Shown here: positions 53,191 through 62,048 of the stretch, in pieces
Layout of the letters: each line of letters starts with the position of its first letter
Numbering within the stretch: position 1 is the stretch's first letter
Notes under the pieces: model-generated
What the model saw: the letters and a program-made list of their open reading frames with translations, nothing else
Told to the model about the DNA's origin: nothing
Databases searched by the model: none
Program-made: the position numbers and the translations under genes
Origin: Vibrio sp. 10N
Lineage (GTDB): Bacteria; Pseudomonadota; Gammaproteobacteria; Enterobacterales; Vibrionaceae
DNA: 64,000 bases
NCBI RefSeq assembly: GCF_036245475.1
Contig: NZ_BTPM01000002.1
Coordinates: 1,488,001 to 1,552,000 of the forward strand
Direction of reading: 5' to 3'

Positions 53191-54600
53191 TTACTTACGT
53201 CTTGCCGGCAGCATATCCGTCATTGAGCCCTCAACCACTTCAGCAGCAAACGCGAACGTCTCAGCGAGCGTCGGGTGAGCATGTACTGTATGTGCAATAT
53301 CTTTGGCTCTTCCGCCTAATTCAAGCACTGCGGCCGCTTCGTGTATTAACTCACCTGCATTTTCGCCACAGATACCGGCACCGACAAGAGCACCGGAGTG
53401 TTTGTCGAATAGAGCTTTGGTTACACCGTTTGTCGCATTAACACTTTGAGCACGTCCACTCACTAACCACGGCACCTTACCAACACTGTATTCAATGCCT
53501 TGAGCTTTGGCTTGCTTCTCTGTTAACCCAACCCAAGCCATTTCAGGATGCGTATAGGCGACGGAAGGAATAGCGACTGGGGCAAACGTCGAATCCAGGC
53601 CGGCGATCACCTCTGCGGCAACTTTGCCTTCGTGTGTGGCTTTGTGAGCAAGCATAGGACCATCGACGATATCGCCAATTGCGTAGATATGGGCGATGTT
53701 GGTTTGCATTCGATCGTTGACCGTTATTAGCCCTTTGTTGTTTTTGTCGATGCCCAGACGTTCCAATCCGAGGTTCTGCGTATTCGGCGTTCGGCCAACG
53801 GCGACGAGCACCGCATCAAACAAACTTGGCTCGGGCGCTATTTTCCCCTCGAACGACACTAAAATCCCGTCCGGTTGTGCTTGCATCTCAGTGACCAAAG
53901 TCTTGGTCAAAGTGTTGTAGATTTTTTTTGTCGCACGTTGTAATGGCTGGACGATGTCTTTATCTGCACTCGGAATGATATGATCTTGAGCTTCGACGAT
54001 GGTGATTTTCGATCCAAGTGCCGCGTAGACCTGTGCCATCTCCAATCCTATGATCCCGCCACCGACGATCAGTAGCCGCTCTGGGATCGAGTTGATTGCT
54101 AATGCGTCCGTTGAATCCCAAATGCGCGGATCGTTTGGCGCAATTGAAAGTGGGATCGACTGAGAGCCTGTGGCAACAATGGCATGCTTAAACTCAATGG
54201 TTTGATCATTCTCACCGCTTACTGTCAGCGTAGTTGATGAACTAAACTGCCCCATCCCTTGAATACGAGTGACTTTCCGCGCCTTAGCCAAACCAGCAAT
54301 ACCCTTGGTCAACTCGGCAATTTTTGATTGCTTATGGTCACGTAACGCATCTAGATCGATACTTGGCTCACCAAAAGCGATACCCATCGAGCGTCCCTCT
54401 CTGGCTTGCTCTATAAGTGATGTGGCATGTAGCAGAGCTTTAGATGGAATACAGCCTACATTAACGCACACACCGCCCAGGGTGTCTCTACTTTCAATAA
54501 TACACACTGACAAGCCCAAATCGGCGGCTCGAAAAGCTGCGGTATAACCGCCGGGTCCACCACCGAGTACTGCAACATCTACGTTGATAGATTCCGTCAT
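53191..54600 (-). CDS. lpdA: Dihydrolipoyl dehydrogenase
   Basis: 469 residues from ATG 54600 (AAGGAG 7 bases upstream). FAD motif VLGGGPGGYTAAFRA, redox disulfide GGVCVNVGCIPSK, NAD motif IVGGGIIGLEMAQVYA, FAD-2 AIGDIVDGPMLAHKA, and C-terminal HAHPTLAE with the catalytic His. Reoxidises lipoamide of 2-oxoacid dehydrogenase or glycine-cleavage complexes. It stands alone, without E1/E2 genes, so it is probably an additional chromosome II copy. Confidence 0.93.
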   Translation of the reverse strand: MTESINVDVAVLGGGPGGYTAAFRAADLGLSVCIIESRDTLGGVCVNVGCIPSKALLHATSLIEQAREGRSMGIAFGEPSIDLDALRDHKQSKIAELTKGIAGLAKARKVTRIQGMGQFSSSTTLTVSGENDQTIEFKHAIVATGSQSIPLSIAPNDPRIWDSTDALAINSIPERLLIVGGGIIGLEMAQVYAALGSKITIVEAQDHIIPSADKDIVQPLQRATKKIYNTLTKTLVTEMQAQPDGILVSFEGKIAPEPSLFDAVLVAVGRTPNTQNLGLERLGIDKNNKGLITVNDRMQTNIAHIYAIGDIVDGPMLAHKATHEGKVAAEVIAGLDSTFAPVAIPSVAYTHPEMAWVGLTEKQAKAQGIEYSVGKVPWLVSGRAQSVNATNGVTKALFDKHSGALVGAGICGENAGELIHEAAAVLELGGRAKDIAHTVHAHPTLAETFAFAAEVVEGSMTDMLPARRK

Positions 54601-54641
54601 GCTTAATCTCCTTGTATATCTGGTTGGATTTACTGGCAATT

Positions 54642-54710
54642 TGCTAAGTGACCTCCAGTATAGACCGGTTAAATGTCTGAGCAGTGTTAATTTTTACTGC
54701 TAAGTGACCT
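54642..54710. repeat. Two copies of a 13-base direct repeat upstream of lpd
   Basis: TGCTAAGTGACCT occurs at 54642-54654 and 54698-54710, 56 bases apart, in the gap between lpd and the divergent lipoprotein gene. The spacing (about five helical turns) suits a regulator that loops or binds cooperatively. Confidence 0.5.
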
Positions 54711-54794
54711 AGGTTTCAAACTTCGCTTTATCTGTCACAAATAGCAGCTAGTATTAGCGTCACGACAAAAGCCAAACGATTGATTCAACTTAAG

Positions 54795-55157
54795 ATGCGA
54801 AATAAAGCACTTCTCACTATTGCAATGCTTACCCTTTCCGGTTGCTCCTCTTATCAAATGAACCAAATGGGTTTTCGTACATCTCCCGTCAACGTCTACC
54901 CTAACTACATGGATACTATCGAGCTTTGTGAAGTAGCAAATGGCTATCGCCCAAGTAATCAGACCTTAGTGTCAGTGAGCAGTGAGCAGTCAAAACGCGG
55001 GCTAACTCATGACAGATGCGACGAACTGGTGAAAGAGCTGTATTTCAGCCGCTTTATCAAAAGCATTAAAATCACTCGTCCCGAAGCGCCGGCAGAGCCC
55101 GTACCTACGCCTCTACCAGCCAAACCGCTACCTAAACCTGTCGTTAGACCTCAATAG
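54795..55157 (+). CDS. Small lipoprotein of unknown function
   Basis: 120 residues. Lipoprotein signal with lipobox LSGC (Cys near residue 17), then about 80 residues with two further cysteines (ELCEVANGY, DRCDELV), and a Pro-rich C-terminus (PEAPAEPVPTPLPAKPLPKP) that could span the cell wall. The 3' end overlaps the convergent MFS pseudogene by 14 bases. Family not recognised. Confidence 0.75.
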   Translation: MRNKALLTIAMLTLSGCSSYQMNQMGFRTSPVNVYPNYMDTIELCEVANGYRPSNQTLVSVSSEQSKRGLTHDRCDELVKELYFSRFIKSIKITRPEAPAEPVPTPLPAKPLPKPVVRPQ

Positions 55158-56337
55158 GTTGGTGATTCAATACATTCGCTCGATGCAGTACCCACATCAC
55201 CAGTGTTGCCAGCGTCATTACAAACGCACCGATAGTAAAACCTAACTCTGTTAGCTGGTAATGAGCTAAGTAAGCGATGACAACATAACTCATGCTCTGC
55301 GCTGCGGTTGTGAATAACTTCATACCGCCATCTACGCGTCCTCTGATGGCATTGTCGACCTCGTGGTGGAGTTTATTGACTCTCGCAATACGGTTAGTGG
55401 CATTAAAGAGCCCAAGCAGCAATGCTACTAACACGATAGAGAATGCAGACAATGTCGTGGTAACGGTGAATAACAGTACACTTATTGCCGTCATACTCAC
55501 TAGCATCAATGGTTGATGGGCAATCTTGTTCATTACTTTTACTATCACTAGCCCACACACCATTGCGCCGATACCATAGTTAATCTGCCACCATGCAAAC
55601 CATTCGCCGGACTTTTGGTTTTCTGATAAATAGATGGGCACTAACTTCGACAGATACGTCATCATTGGATAACTAAGACACGACAGCGCAACAAATAAAA
55701 AGAACCGTGGAGACTCTTGAAATATACGCTTTGATTGCATCATTTGCTGGTGGAAAGGTACGGCTTGCTTCGAACGCTGTTCAGGGCTTTGACGGATCAT
55801 GATAAAACACAGCATTGCCACAAACGTCAGTAGGCCGGTTAGTGCGGCAAAATTGTCCATCGACCACGCTTCCAACAGCCAAACGCCCATACCGCCTGCA
55901 CTAAGGGTGGTGATCTGCATTGTAATTTCCTGCTGACTAGATACGCGACTATATTGGCTTGGCTTATAGAGCTCTTGAGTAAATGCGCCATTCGTCATCC
56001 AAGCCAAATCACTCGAGAGCTAGAACACAAGTTGAGCTACGGCAAGCAACCCGATATGGATACCAAAATGCCAACTGCCTATTACCACACTGATCGCCGT
56101 TAACATTTGAACACACTGAGTGACGACCAAAATGTACTTGCGTGAATATCTGTCTATCGCCGTGGCAAAAAATGGCGTGAGCGCGAACGATAGCACTGTA
56201 CACGCAAGGGTAATTACCGCCAAAAATGTACCATTGCTGCCTTGTTTGAGTATCGACCAAGGTAATGCCATCAACATCATCCCTGAAGCGATACCATCAA
56301 ACATCAATCCTGATAAATGTAATCGTCCATTGTTCAT
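55144..56337 (-). pseudogene. MFS transporter gene interrupted by an in-frame amber codon
   Basis: Two segments in one reading frame form a 12-helix MFS protein of about 396 codons. The first (from ATG 56337, ribosome site GGGAGA) ends ...IGLLAVAQLVF at TAG 56022-56020; reading resumes at once as LSSDLAWMTNGAFTQEL and runs to 55144. No frameshift is involved. Removing this one stop would restore a normal-length transporter. The second part could start at TTG 56007 but would lack three to four helices. It is divergent from soxR, so it was probably a SoxR-controlled efflux pump. Confidence 0.85.
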
Positions 56338-56378
56338 TGCCGTTCTCCCTAACCGTGTGACGGGTCTCAAGGTTAAAA

Positions 56379-56396
56379 GCTCAACATAACTTGAGG
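56379..56396. promoter_or_regulatory. SoxR-binding box in a long-spacer promoter
   Basis: On the minus strand CCTCAAGTTATGTTGAGC matches the enterobacterial SoxR box (CCTCAAGTTAACTTGAGG) at 15 of 18 positions. It lies in a promoter reading into the MFS gene: TTGACC, a 19-base spacer, then TAACCT, the over-long spacing typical of MerR-family targets. TATAAT at 56403-56408 serves soxR on the plus strand. Confidence 0.75.
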
Positions 56397-56431
56397 TCAA
56401 GCTATAATTGGAACAAAACTAAGGAGAAGTT

Positions 56432-56872
56432 ATGGAGCTTTCAGTCGGTCAGGTAGCCAAACGCGCCGAAGTCGCGGTGTCCGCACTGCATTTTTACGAA
56501 CAAAAGGGAATGATTACTAGCTGGCGTAATCAGGGCAATCAACGACGTTATGACAGCTCAGTGCTCAGAAGGATTGCCGTCATTAAAACAGGTCAGCAGT
56601 TAGGGCTTAGTTTGGAGGAAATAAAACAGGCACTATCAAGTCTACCTCTCAACCGAGCACCTAGCCAACAAGAGTGGCAACAAATGGGAGAAGATTGGCG
56701 AGCGATACTGGATGAAAAAATCTGGTTAATGACCAAACTCAGAGACGAGCTTGGCGATTGTATTGGCTGTGGCTGCTTGTCACTTTCCAAATGTCGTTTA
56801 CGTAACCCACAAGATACCTTGGCTGATAGCTTAGGTAATGGCGCCACACTTTGGAAACGACCTTCCGATTAA
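56432..56872 (+). CDS. soxR: SoxR, redox-sensing MerR-family activator
   Basis: 146 residues. MerR-type HTH (SVGQVAKRAEVAVSALHFYEQKGMI), dimerisation helix, and the [2Fe-2S] ligands C110-x2-C113-x-C115-x5-C121 (CIGCGCLSLSKC), which are diagnostic. Activated by oxidation with redox-cycling compounds. AAGGAG precedes the ATG. Its divergent neighbour is the interrupted MFS gene. Confidence 0.94.
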   Translation: MELSVGQVAKRAEVAVSALHFYEQKGMITSWRNQGNQRRYDSSVLRRIAVIKTGQQLGLSLEEIKQALSSLPLNRAPSQQEWQQMGEDWRAILDEKIWLMTKLRDELGDCIGCGCLSLSKCRLRNPQDTLADSLGNGATLWKRPSD

Positions 56873-56918
56873 TGCGACTTTCAACAGCTAGAGACACAGG
56901 TTTAATGCTCAGCTAGCA

Positions 56919-58592
56919 TTAAACCAAGATATCTTCTTCTTTCAATTTAGGAGCAAATGTGATCACCTGTTTGTTATAGCTAAAGGTCGCCGGACCATGC
57001 GTTGAACGAGTAGTTACCTTTTCATCATCAAACTGCACCGTAACACGGGTATGAGTTTGCATCATTGACTCTACGGTATTGAGTTCTAGCTTGGCATACA
57101 ACTCTAACTCAAGGCGCTCTTTTTCTTCATTCAGTGCGTCCAAAGCTTCGGTATCTGCACTGTTTAACGCTGCTAGCTCAGCATTCTGCTCGTCACTGCG
57201 ACTCGACTTAGGGATCTTTTTAAGCTCGATTTCACGCCTAATGGCGATCATTTTTCGCTCTTGTAATTCAGTATATCGTTCTTGCAAGCGTTCCATTTTA
57301 TCAGAGTAGTGTTGATAGTTAGCAAAGGCTTGGATGAACGTCGCCGTGTCGCCTTCTACCCCAAGATGATGACATTGAACTTTGCCCCCTACCGTTGCCT
57401 CGCCGCCACTTAAAGTGCCCTGCTTCTTATTGCTACCTATAACGAGCAAATCACCAGAGCATCGTATGGTGTTATTTAGGCTGTGGACGGTAAAGTGGAT
57501 ATCGCCTTTGGCTTTAATATCAGCAAACTGAGCGTAGTTAGCCACGACATCGCCACCCGACTCTAACTTACAAGACTTTTGTTCACCATCATCGACATTG
57601 TGGCCAATGATGCCTTTCGCCACTGTGATATCGCCCTTCGATTTTAAAAATGCCGATTCAACAAAACCACCCACGGTTATCGTACCGGTTGCTGTCACTT
57701 CCATATTAGGTTCAACGTTGCCCGAAATAACAACGCTACCTTTAAATTTAATGTGACCCGTGGAGATATCAACATTGCTTAGGCAGAGTGCTTCGTCAAT
57801 CTCGACACCAGATGCTTTAATGATTGGCATCCCGGACATAGTGGACAACAAAGTATTGGGATTGTCCGGTGAGAAACGTGTGCCAGCGCCTGGTTTAAGC
57901 GGCAGATCTTTTACCGGTCTTGGTGGAATAATCGCACCCGTAACCGTGTATCCATTCTCGCCAGAAAGAGCTGGAATACGTCGCATCACTTGTTCGTTCT
58001 CACCGACAGTCACCACAGCGCCTAAGTCTCGCATGTCGACTTTACCGTTAGGTCCTGCTTGTTGAGGTCTAAGAACGCGCTGCTTGGGGTCGGCGACCAG
58101 AGGGATAAACTGCGCGTCTTTCCCTTCTTTAGGACGCTTGCCGATCGCGACAGGTTGAGTATAGGTTTCGCCTTTCTTAAGTTGCTGGCTTAAAAGCAGT
58201 ACTTTTTTAAGCGCTTTCTTATTAAGGCCTTTGACCACTTTAGCCGCCGCTAACGCTGAAAGAATGTCATTAGGGACGAGAGGCTCTCCGGCATAGGCGC
58301 CAGTCACTTTAATGCTGGCTAACATATCTTGCTCCGCTAAGATAACCTCCGCTGTGGCGTTTCTTATCTCAGCTAAGGTTAAACCCGAAAAAGCTTCCCC
58401 TTTGGCTCCCTGAGCGGCCTTAATGAATTGATTCACGGCATTGTCATTCACGCAATAGTCTTGCGCGTTGAGCTCGTGCAATGCATTTCCGAGCAAAGTG
58501 AGCTCCAATGCTAACCCTTGCTCGTATTCCTTTGGCAATCGAGCGAGCACTTGTTTCTTATCTGAAGAGAGAGATAGAACACTTTTCCACAT
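56919..58592 (-). CDS. FapA family (DUF342) beta-solenoid protein
   Basis: 557 residues. N-terminal helical part, then the DUF342 core: VDMRDLGAVVTVGENEQVMRRIPALSGENGYTV-like block (about 185-220), and a Gly-rich right-handed beta-solenoid (VVISGNVEPNMEVTATGTITVGGFVESAFLKSKGDI, about 270-400). A charged coiled coil (about 420-500) precedes the C-terminal domain. FapA-type proteins are linked to polymerisation and surface sensing in other bacteria; the role here is unknown. No signal peptide. Confidence 0.8.
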   Translation of the reverse strand: MWKSVLSLSSDKKQVLARLPKEYEQGLALELTLLGNALHELNAQDYCVNDNAVNQFIKAAQGAKGEAFSGLTLAEIRNATAEVILAEQDMLASIKVTGAYAGEPLVPNDILSALAAAKVVKGLNKKALKKVLLLSQQLKKGETYTQPVAIGKRPKEGKDAQFIPLVADPKQRVLRPQQAGPNGKVDMRDLGAVVTVGENEQVMRRIPALSGENGYTVTGAIIPPRPVKDLPLKPGAGTRFSPDNPNTLLSTMSGMPIIKASGVEIDEALCLSNVDISTGHIKFKGSVVISGNVEPNMEVTATGTITVGGFVESAFLKSKGDITVAKGIIGHNVDDGEQKSCKLESGGDVVANYAQFADIKAKGDIHFTVHSLNNTIRCSGDLLVIGSNKKQGTLSGGEATVGGKVQCHHLGVEGDTATFIQAFANYQHYSDKMERLQERYTELQERKMIAIRREIELKKIPKSSRSDEQNAELAALNSADTEALDALNEEKERLELELYAKLELNTVESMMQTHTRVTVQFDDEKVTTRSTHGPATFSYNKQVITFAPKLKEEDILV

Positions 58593-58812
58593 GACTGACG
58601 ACCACTTCCTTATGCGAGCTCACGCTCGCTGAAATAGTGGCGAGTGTGATCATGCTTCAATAACTAGTGTTTATTTTAGTCAAGTCTCACTACTGAGACT
58701 ACTGCTGGGGACTAAAACTACGGTGGCGCTCACGGTAATTTACTTCAAACTTTGATCGTGATTCTAGAATCCGTATTGGTATCCAAATAGTGGAAATTGA
58801 GGGAGGCGTCGA

Positions 58813-58825
58813 TTTACAGTGTAAA
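58813..58825. other. parS2 centromere site
   Basis: TTTACAGTGTAAA, perfect core. First of four sites packed in 94 bases between the DUF342 gene and the tmcA 3' end. Confidence 0.92.
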
Positions 58826-58841
58826 AAATCAAAACTATGAA

Positions 58842-58854
58842 TTTACACTGTAAA
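58842..58854. other. parS2 centromere site
   Basis: TTTACACTGTAAA, perfect core; starts 29 bases after the first site of the cluster. Confidence 0.92.
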
Positions 58855-58866
58855 CACGGGAGAACT

Positions 58867-58879
58867 TTTACAGTGTAAA
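58867..58879. other. parS2 centromere site
   Basis: TTTACAGTGTAAA, perfect core; starts 25 bases after the previous site. Confidence 0.92.
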
Positions 58880-58890
58880 TTTCGACGTGG

Positions 58891-60990
58891 CTATTTACAC
58901 TGTAAAAAGTCTACGAGCAGACCCAGCTCAGAACGAAATGTTTGCTCTGCTTGTTTCTTACCGGTGAGCCCGAAATGTTCAGCCACTTTTGACCAACTCC
59001 ACTCCTGTGCAATCACCGCAACCACTAATAAACTCACATTGTTGTTATCCATCGCCATTGCAGAGAATAGTAACGACAGTAAGAAAGGACGAACGCTATT
59101 AAAGCTGTTACCACCTTTCACGTAGTTAATCACTAAAGGATGGAGAGGCACCGAAGACGATGATGAAAAGTACGGCGAAGACTGGACACTCGATAACAAA
59201 GCAAGGGCGAGTTTAGGCTCAACGTCCTGAGCACTGGAACGAAGCGTAAAACTCAGCGACTGACCAAACAGATTCTGAGCCTGCGTCTGCCACTTGTCAG
59301 CTAGAGAAGACAACGAACGCACAAAAGTGCCACTGTATGTACCACTGCTTTTATCTTTAGCACTACCAATCCGCGTGGCTACAAATTCATTTTCTCGCCA
59401 GAAGTGGACAAGCTCTGGAGTGGTACCGAAATTTGTCGCGAGATAATCCACGTCCCCAGCTGCAGATTGCGATAATTGCGTCAGCATTTCGCTGCCTAAT
59501 CCTCTACTTTGTAATAGAGGGTGCACCGCGATACGCATCACGCGAAGGCAAGACTGCTCGGCAGGTGAAGACAAACCTAAGTGATTACATAACTCAATTG
59601 GTACTAAATGACCTGCAGGTCGAGCGACACCCAGCTGAACACGTTCAATCAAATCATCAGCGAGCTCCCCTTCCCTATTTACGAGTAAGCTGCCAACGAC
59701 ATGATTGTGATAATTCAAAATATACAGCTTCATGTTCTTACTCGTTAACAACAACATGAGGTCGTTCGGAGACGTTTGATAATGTGCATTAACCAATAGT
59801 GCAAACGCCGCATCCAACAGCTGACGTTGAGAAAGCGCACTCTCAGAATTAAACTCATACCAAGTTAATGCGTCATGGCGAATGGGCTCAACGATCAGAC
59901 TCTCAGGAAGTGAACTCAGCTCAGCATTTAACAAAAACGTCTTCGCAGCCCAAGGTTCCAGTAAGTCATGCTGACTCCAACGAATGGGCTGTTCAAGATG
60001 AAAACTCCTACATCCTTTTCTGTTCTCTTGCAGCCAGGGTAAAAACTTAACGCTAAAACCGCGGCCACATCCTTCGTACCCATGCACCGTTGTGCTGATA
60101 ACCATTCGATGATACGACTCTACCATTTTCTTCAGCATTGAGATTGGCAGCGCCGCTGCCTCATCAACCAACAACAAATCACAATCGGGTTTAGTCTGAA
60201 GAAGCTCATCGGGCGCGATGAAGTCGAGTGACACCGTATCTTGTTCAACGGCTTGTGCCGCCATTTCACTTTTATAATGCTTTAAGGCGGATGTCACAGC
60301 CGCCCTACTCGGTGCAGTGATGAGTACGCGAAGTTTACGCTGGCCGTTAAATCTTGCCACAGCAATACCAAGAGCACTGCTTTTTCCCCTGCCGCGATCG
60401 GCTGTCAGAACCAGTGGACGTTTTCGGTGACCTGATACTACGTGCTCAATATGCGCGATAGCTTGTGCCTGCTGTACAAAGACATCTTGTTTAGAAATGA
60501 AATCAGCGGGCGTTGAACGCGAAGTCCAATCCAGAGAAACCCTGCCATCGAAACAAATGTGTTCTTGGTGCTGCTCTAACTTAGGTAGCTGTTGCAACGC
60601 CTCTTCTAGCCATGGATGTAGCGCTGTATCACCATCATTACGTATGACAAGCAGACCGCCCCCTATCAAGGTTCCCAGCGCGGCATTAAAGCTGTTGGCA
60701 TCAAACTGACTATCGACTGTGACCACTAACAGTTGCGTGTCTTGCCCAAGAAGTCGCTTGCCTTGGTTAGCTGGAATAGAGGTCAGCGCCTCGAGCGGAG
60801 CGGAGCCTAAGTGAAAACTGGATTGCGATGGGACATGATCGAGCAAGCGAGTAACCAGAGCCTGGCTCCATAAAAAGTCACCATTTAATACGATAGCGGT
60901 ACGTACAAATTGAGAATGAGCCCATTGCAGTTGATTGTCGATTGCTGCAATTTGTGAATCAATGAGGGAGGATTGAGGATGATATGCCAT
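58891..60990 (-). CDS. tmcA: tRNA(Met) cytidine acetyltransferase
   Basis: 699 residues. Order: N-terminal DUF1726-like region, RecD-like helicase with Walker A TADRGRGKSSALG and Walker B LLLVDEAAALP followed by TTVHGYEGCGRGF, GNAT acetyltransferase (LRVMRIAVHPLLQSRGLGSEML), and C-terminal tRNA-binding domain. Makes N4-acetylcytidine at the elongator tRNA(Met) wobble base using ATP and acetyl-CoA. The start at 60990 (MAYHPQSS) has a poor ribosome site and is uncertain. The 3' end carries a parS2 site. Confidence 0.93.
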   Translation of the reverse strand: MAYHPQSSLIDSQIAAIDNQLQWAHSQFVRTAIVLNGDFLWSQALVTRLLDHVPSQSSFHLGSAPLEALTSIPANQGKRLLGQDTQLLVVTVDSQFDANSFNAALGTLIGGGLLVIRNDGDTALHPWLEEALQQLPKLEQHQEHICFDGRVSLDWTSRSTPADFISKQDVFVQQAQAIAHIEHVVSGHRKRPLVLTADRGRGKSSALGIAVARFNGQRKLRVLITAPSRAAVTSALKHYKSEMAAQAVEQDTVSLDFIAPDELLQTKPDCDLLLVDEAAALPISMLKKMVESYHRMVISTTVHGYEGCGRGFSVKFLPWLQENRKGCRSFHLEQPIRWSQHDLLEPWAAKTFLLNAELSSLPESLIVEPIRHDALTWYEFNSESALSQRQLLDAAFALLVNAHYQTSPNDLMLLLTSKNMKLYILNYHNHVVGSLLVNREGELADDLIERVQLGVARPAGHLVPIELCNHLGLSSPAEQSCLRVMRIAVHPLLQSRGLGSEMLTQLSQSAAGDVDYLATNFGTTPELVHFWRENEFVATRIGSAKDKSSGTYSGTFVRSLSSLADKWQTQAQNLFGQSLSFTLRSSAQDVEPKLALALLSSVQSSPYFSSSSSVPLHPLVINYVKGGNSFNSVRPFLLSLLFSAMAMDNNNVSLLVVAVIAQEWSWSKVAEHFGLTGKKQAEQTFRSELGLLVDFLQCK
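58894..58906. other. parS2 centromere site inside the tmcA coding sequence
   Basis: TTTACACTGTAAA, perfect core, lying entirely within the last codons of tmcA (encoding FLQCK before the stop at 58891-58893). Starts 27 bases after the previous site. Confidence 0.92.
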
Positions 60991-61029
60991 GGCTAAGTCA
61001 TTATTAGGAACCTTTGCCAATCTTAACAC

Positions 61030-61056
61030 AAAAAAATACCCCGCTCTTGCGGGGCA
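61030..61056 (-). terminator. Terminator of the parA2-parB2 operon
   Basis: Stem GCCCCGC/GCGGGGT with loop AAGA read on the minus strand, followed by ATTTTTTTG; 12 bases after the parB stop. Confidence 0.9.
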
Positions 61057-61068
61057 TTGAAAGTAAAC

Positions 61069-62040
61069 TTACTGCATCTTTTGCTTCAAAAACTCGAGGA
61101 TTTCTTCCATTGTCTGGTCGTCGACCTTTTTGAGATTAATCGCCAAGTTTGGCCCTTTGCGAGTATAGCTTGCACGGCCTTTCACCAAATCAATTTTGCT
61201 GACCTTAGCACGCTTCGGTGGCGCAAGTTCGTGTATCCAAGTCTCTAACGTTTCAGAGACTTCCTTAGTAATACGTGCGACACCTTGTGCCTGACTGGTT
61301 TGCCATACGTAACCATCAGATTGTTGGCAACGTTCAATAAGCTTAGTTTGATTCGCTTTATCAAGCTCACTAAATTGTTTGTGCAGTCTAACAATCGTTG
61401 GGCGACCAAGGTCACTCACATTTGGATAAGCTTGTAACAGAGGAAGTGGCAGATCGGCTGCTTTAAGCGCGCCACTCACCAAAGCTTCACTGCACTGGAA
61501 CATTTTTGCGAGGGCCTTTTGGTCTTCCGCTTCACCATTATCGAGCTTAGACAGCATCTCTTTGCCCTTCTCATACAGAGACAAAGGCTTATGTGCGTTT
61601 GCAACATCAGAAAGGAACTTGGCGTGTTCTGAGTTAATGTTCTCAGCAACGTAGATTAAGAACTCTTTTTCAGCCAGGATACATGACATGCGACGGCGGC
61701 TACCGTCCAATACCTCGATAGTACCGTCAGCTTGACGGCGACCAACGGCTGGATATTGTTGGCCTTTGTCACGCAGCGTTGCCAGTACATCAGACAGAGC
61801 ATGCTCATTTAAGAAAGACTGCTCACGTGCGTTTTCTTGGAAAACAAACGTTTTAGCTTCTACTTCATCTGCTGGCACGCGCACCAATTCAAACGACACA
61901 AGCTCTTCACCCGCTACAGACAGTTCGATCACTTGCGCCTGTTCTTTTGCGGCAGTTTGAGCCTCTTGTGGTGTGGTGGCACGGCGTTTATTTGCTTTAC
62001 CAAATAGCTTTGCGTTTAGTTCTGAAGTTTTAATTGCCAT
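61069..62040 (-). CDS. parB2: ParB2, chromosome II centromere-binding protein
   Basis: 323 residues. ParB/Srx-like N-terminal domain with the CTP-pocket-like motif VLDGSRRRMSCI (about 115-126), then a central HTH region (QKALAKMFQCSEALVSGALKAADLPL, about 172-197) and a C-terminal dimerisation domain. It differs from chromosome I type Spo0J and resembles the plasmid-type chromosome II ParB of Vibrio. It should bind the TTTACANTGTAAA sites in this window. Starts 8 bases after the parA stop. Confidence 0.94.
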   Translation of the reverse strand: MAIKTSELNAKLFGKANKRRATTPQEAQTAAKEQAQVIELSVAGEELVSFELVRVPADEVEAKTFVFQENAREQSFLNEHALSDVLATLRDKGQQYPAVGRRQADGTIEVLDGSRRRMSCILAEKEFLIYVAENINSEHAKFLSDVANAHKPLSLYEKGKEMLSKLDNGEAEDQKALAKMFQCSEALVSGALKAADLPLPLLQAYPNVSDLGRPTIVRLHKQFSELDKANQTKLIERCQQSDGYVWQTSQAQGVARITKEVSETLETWIHELAPPKRAKVSKIDLVKGRASYTRKGPNLAINLKKVDDQTMEEILEFLKQKMQ

Positions 62041-62048
62041 TTCTTACA

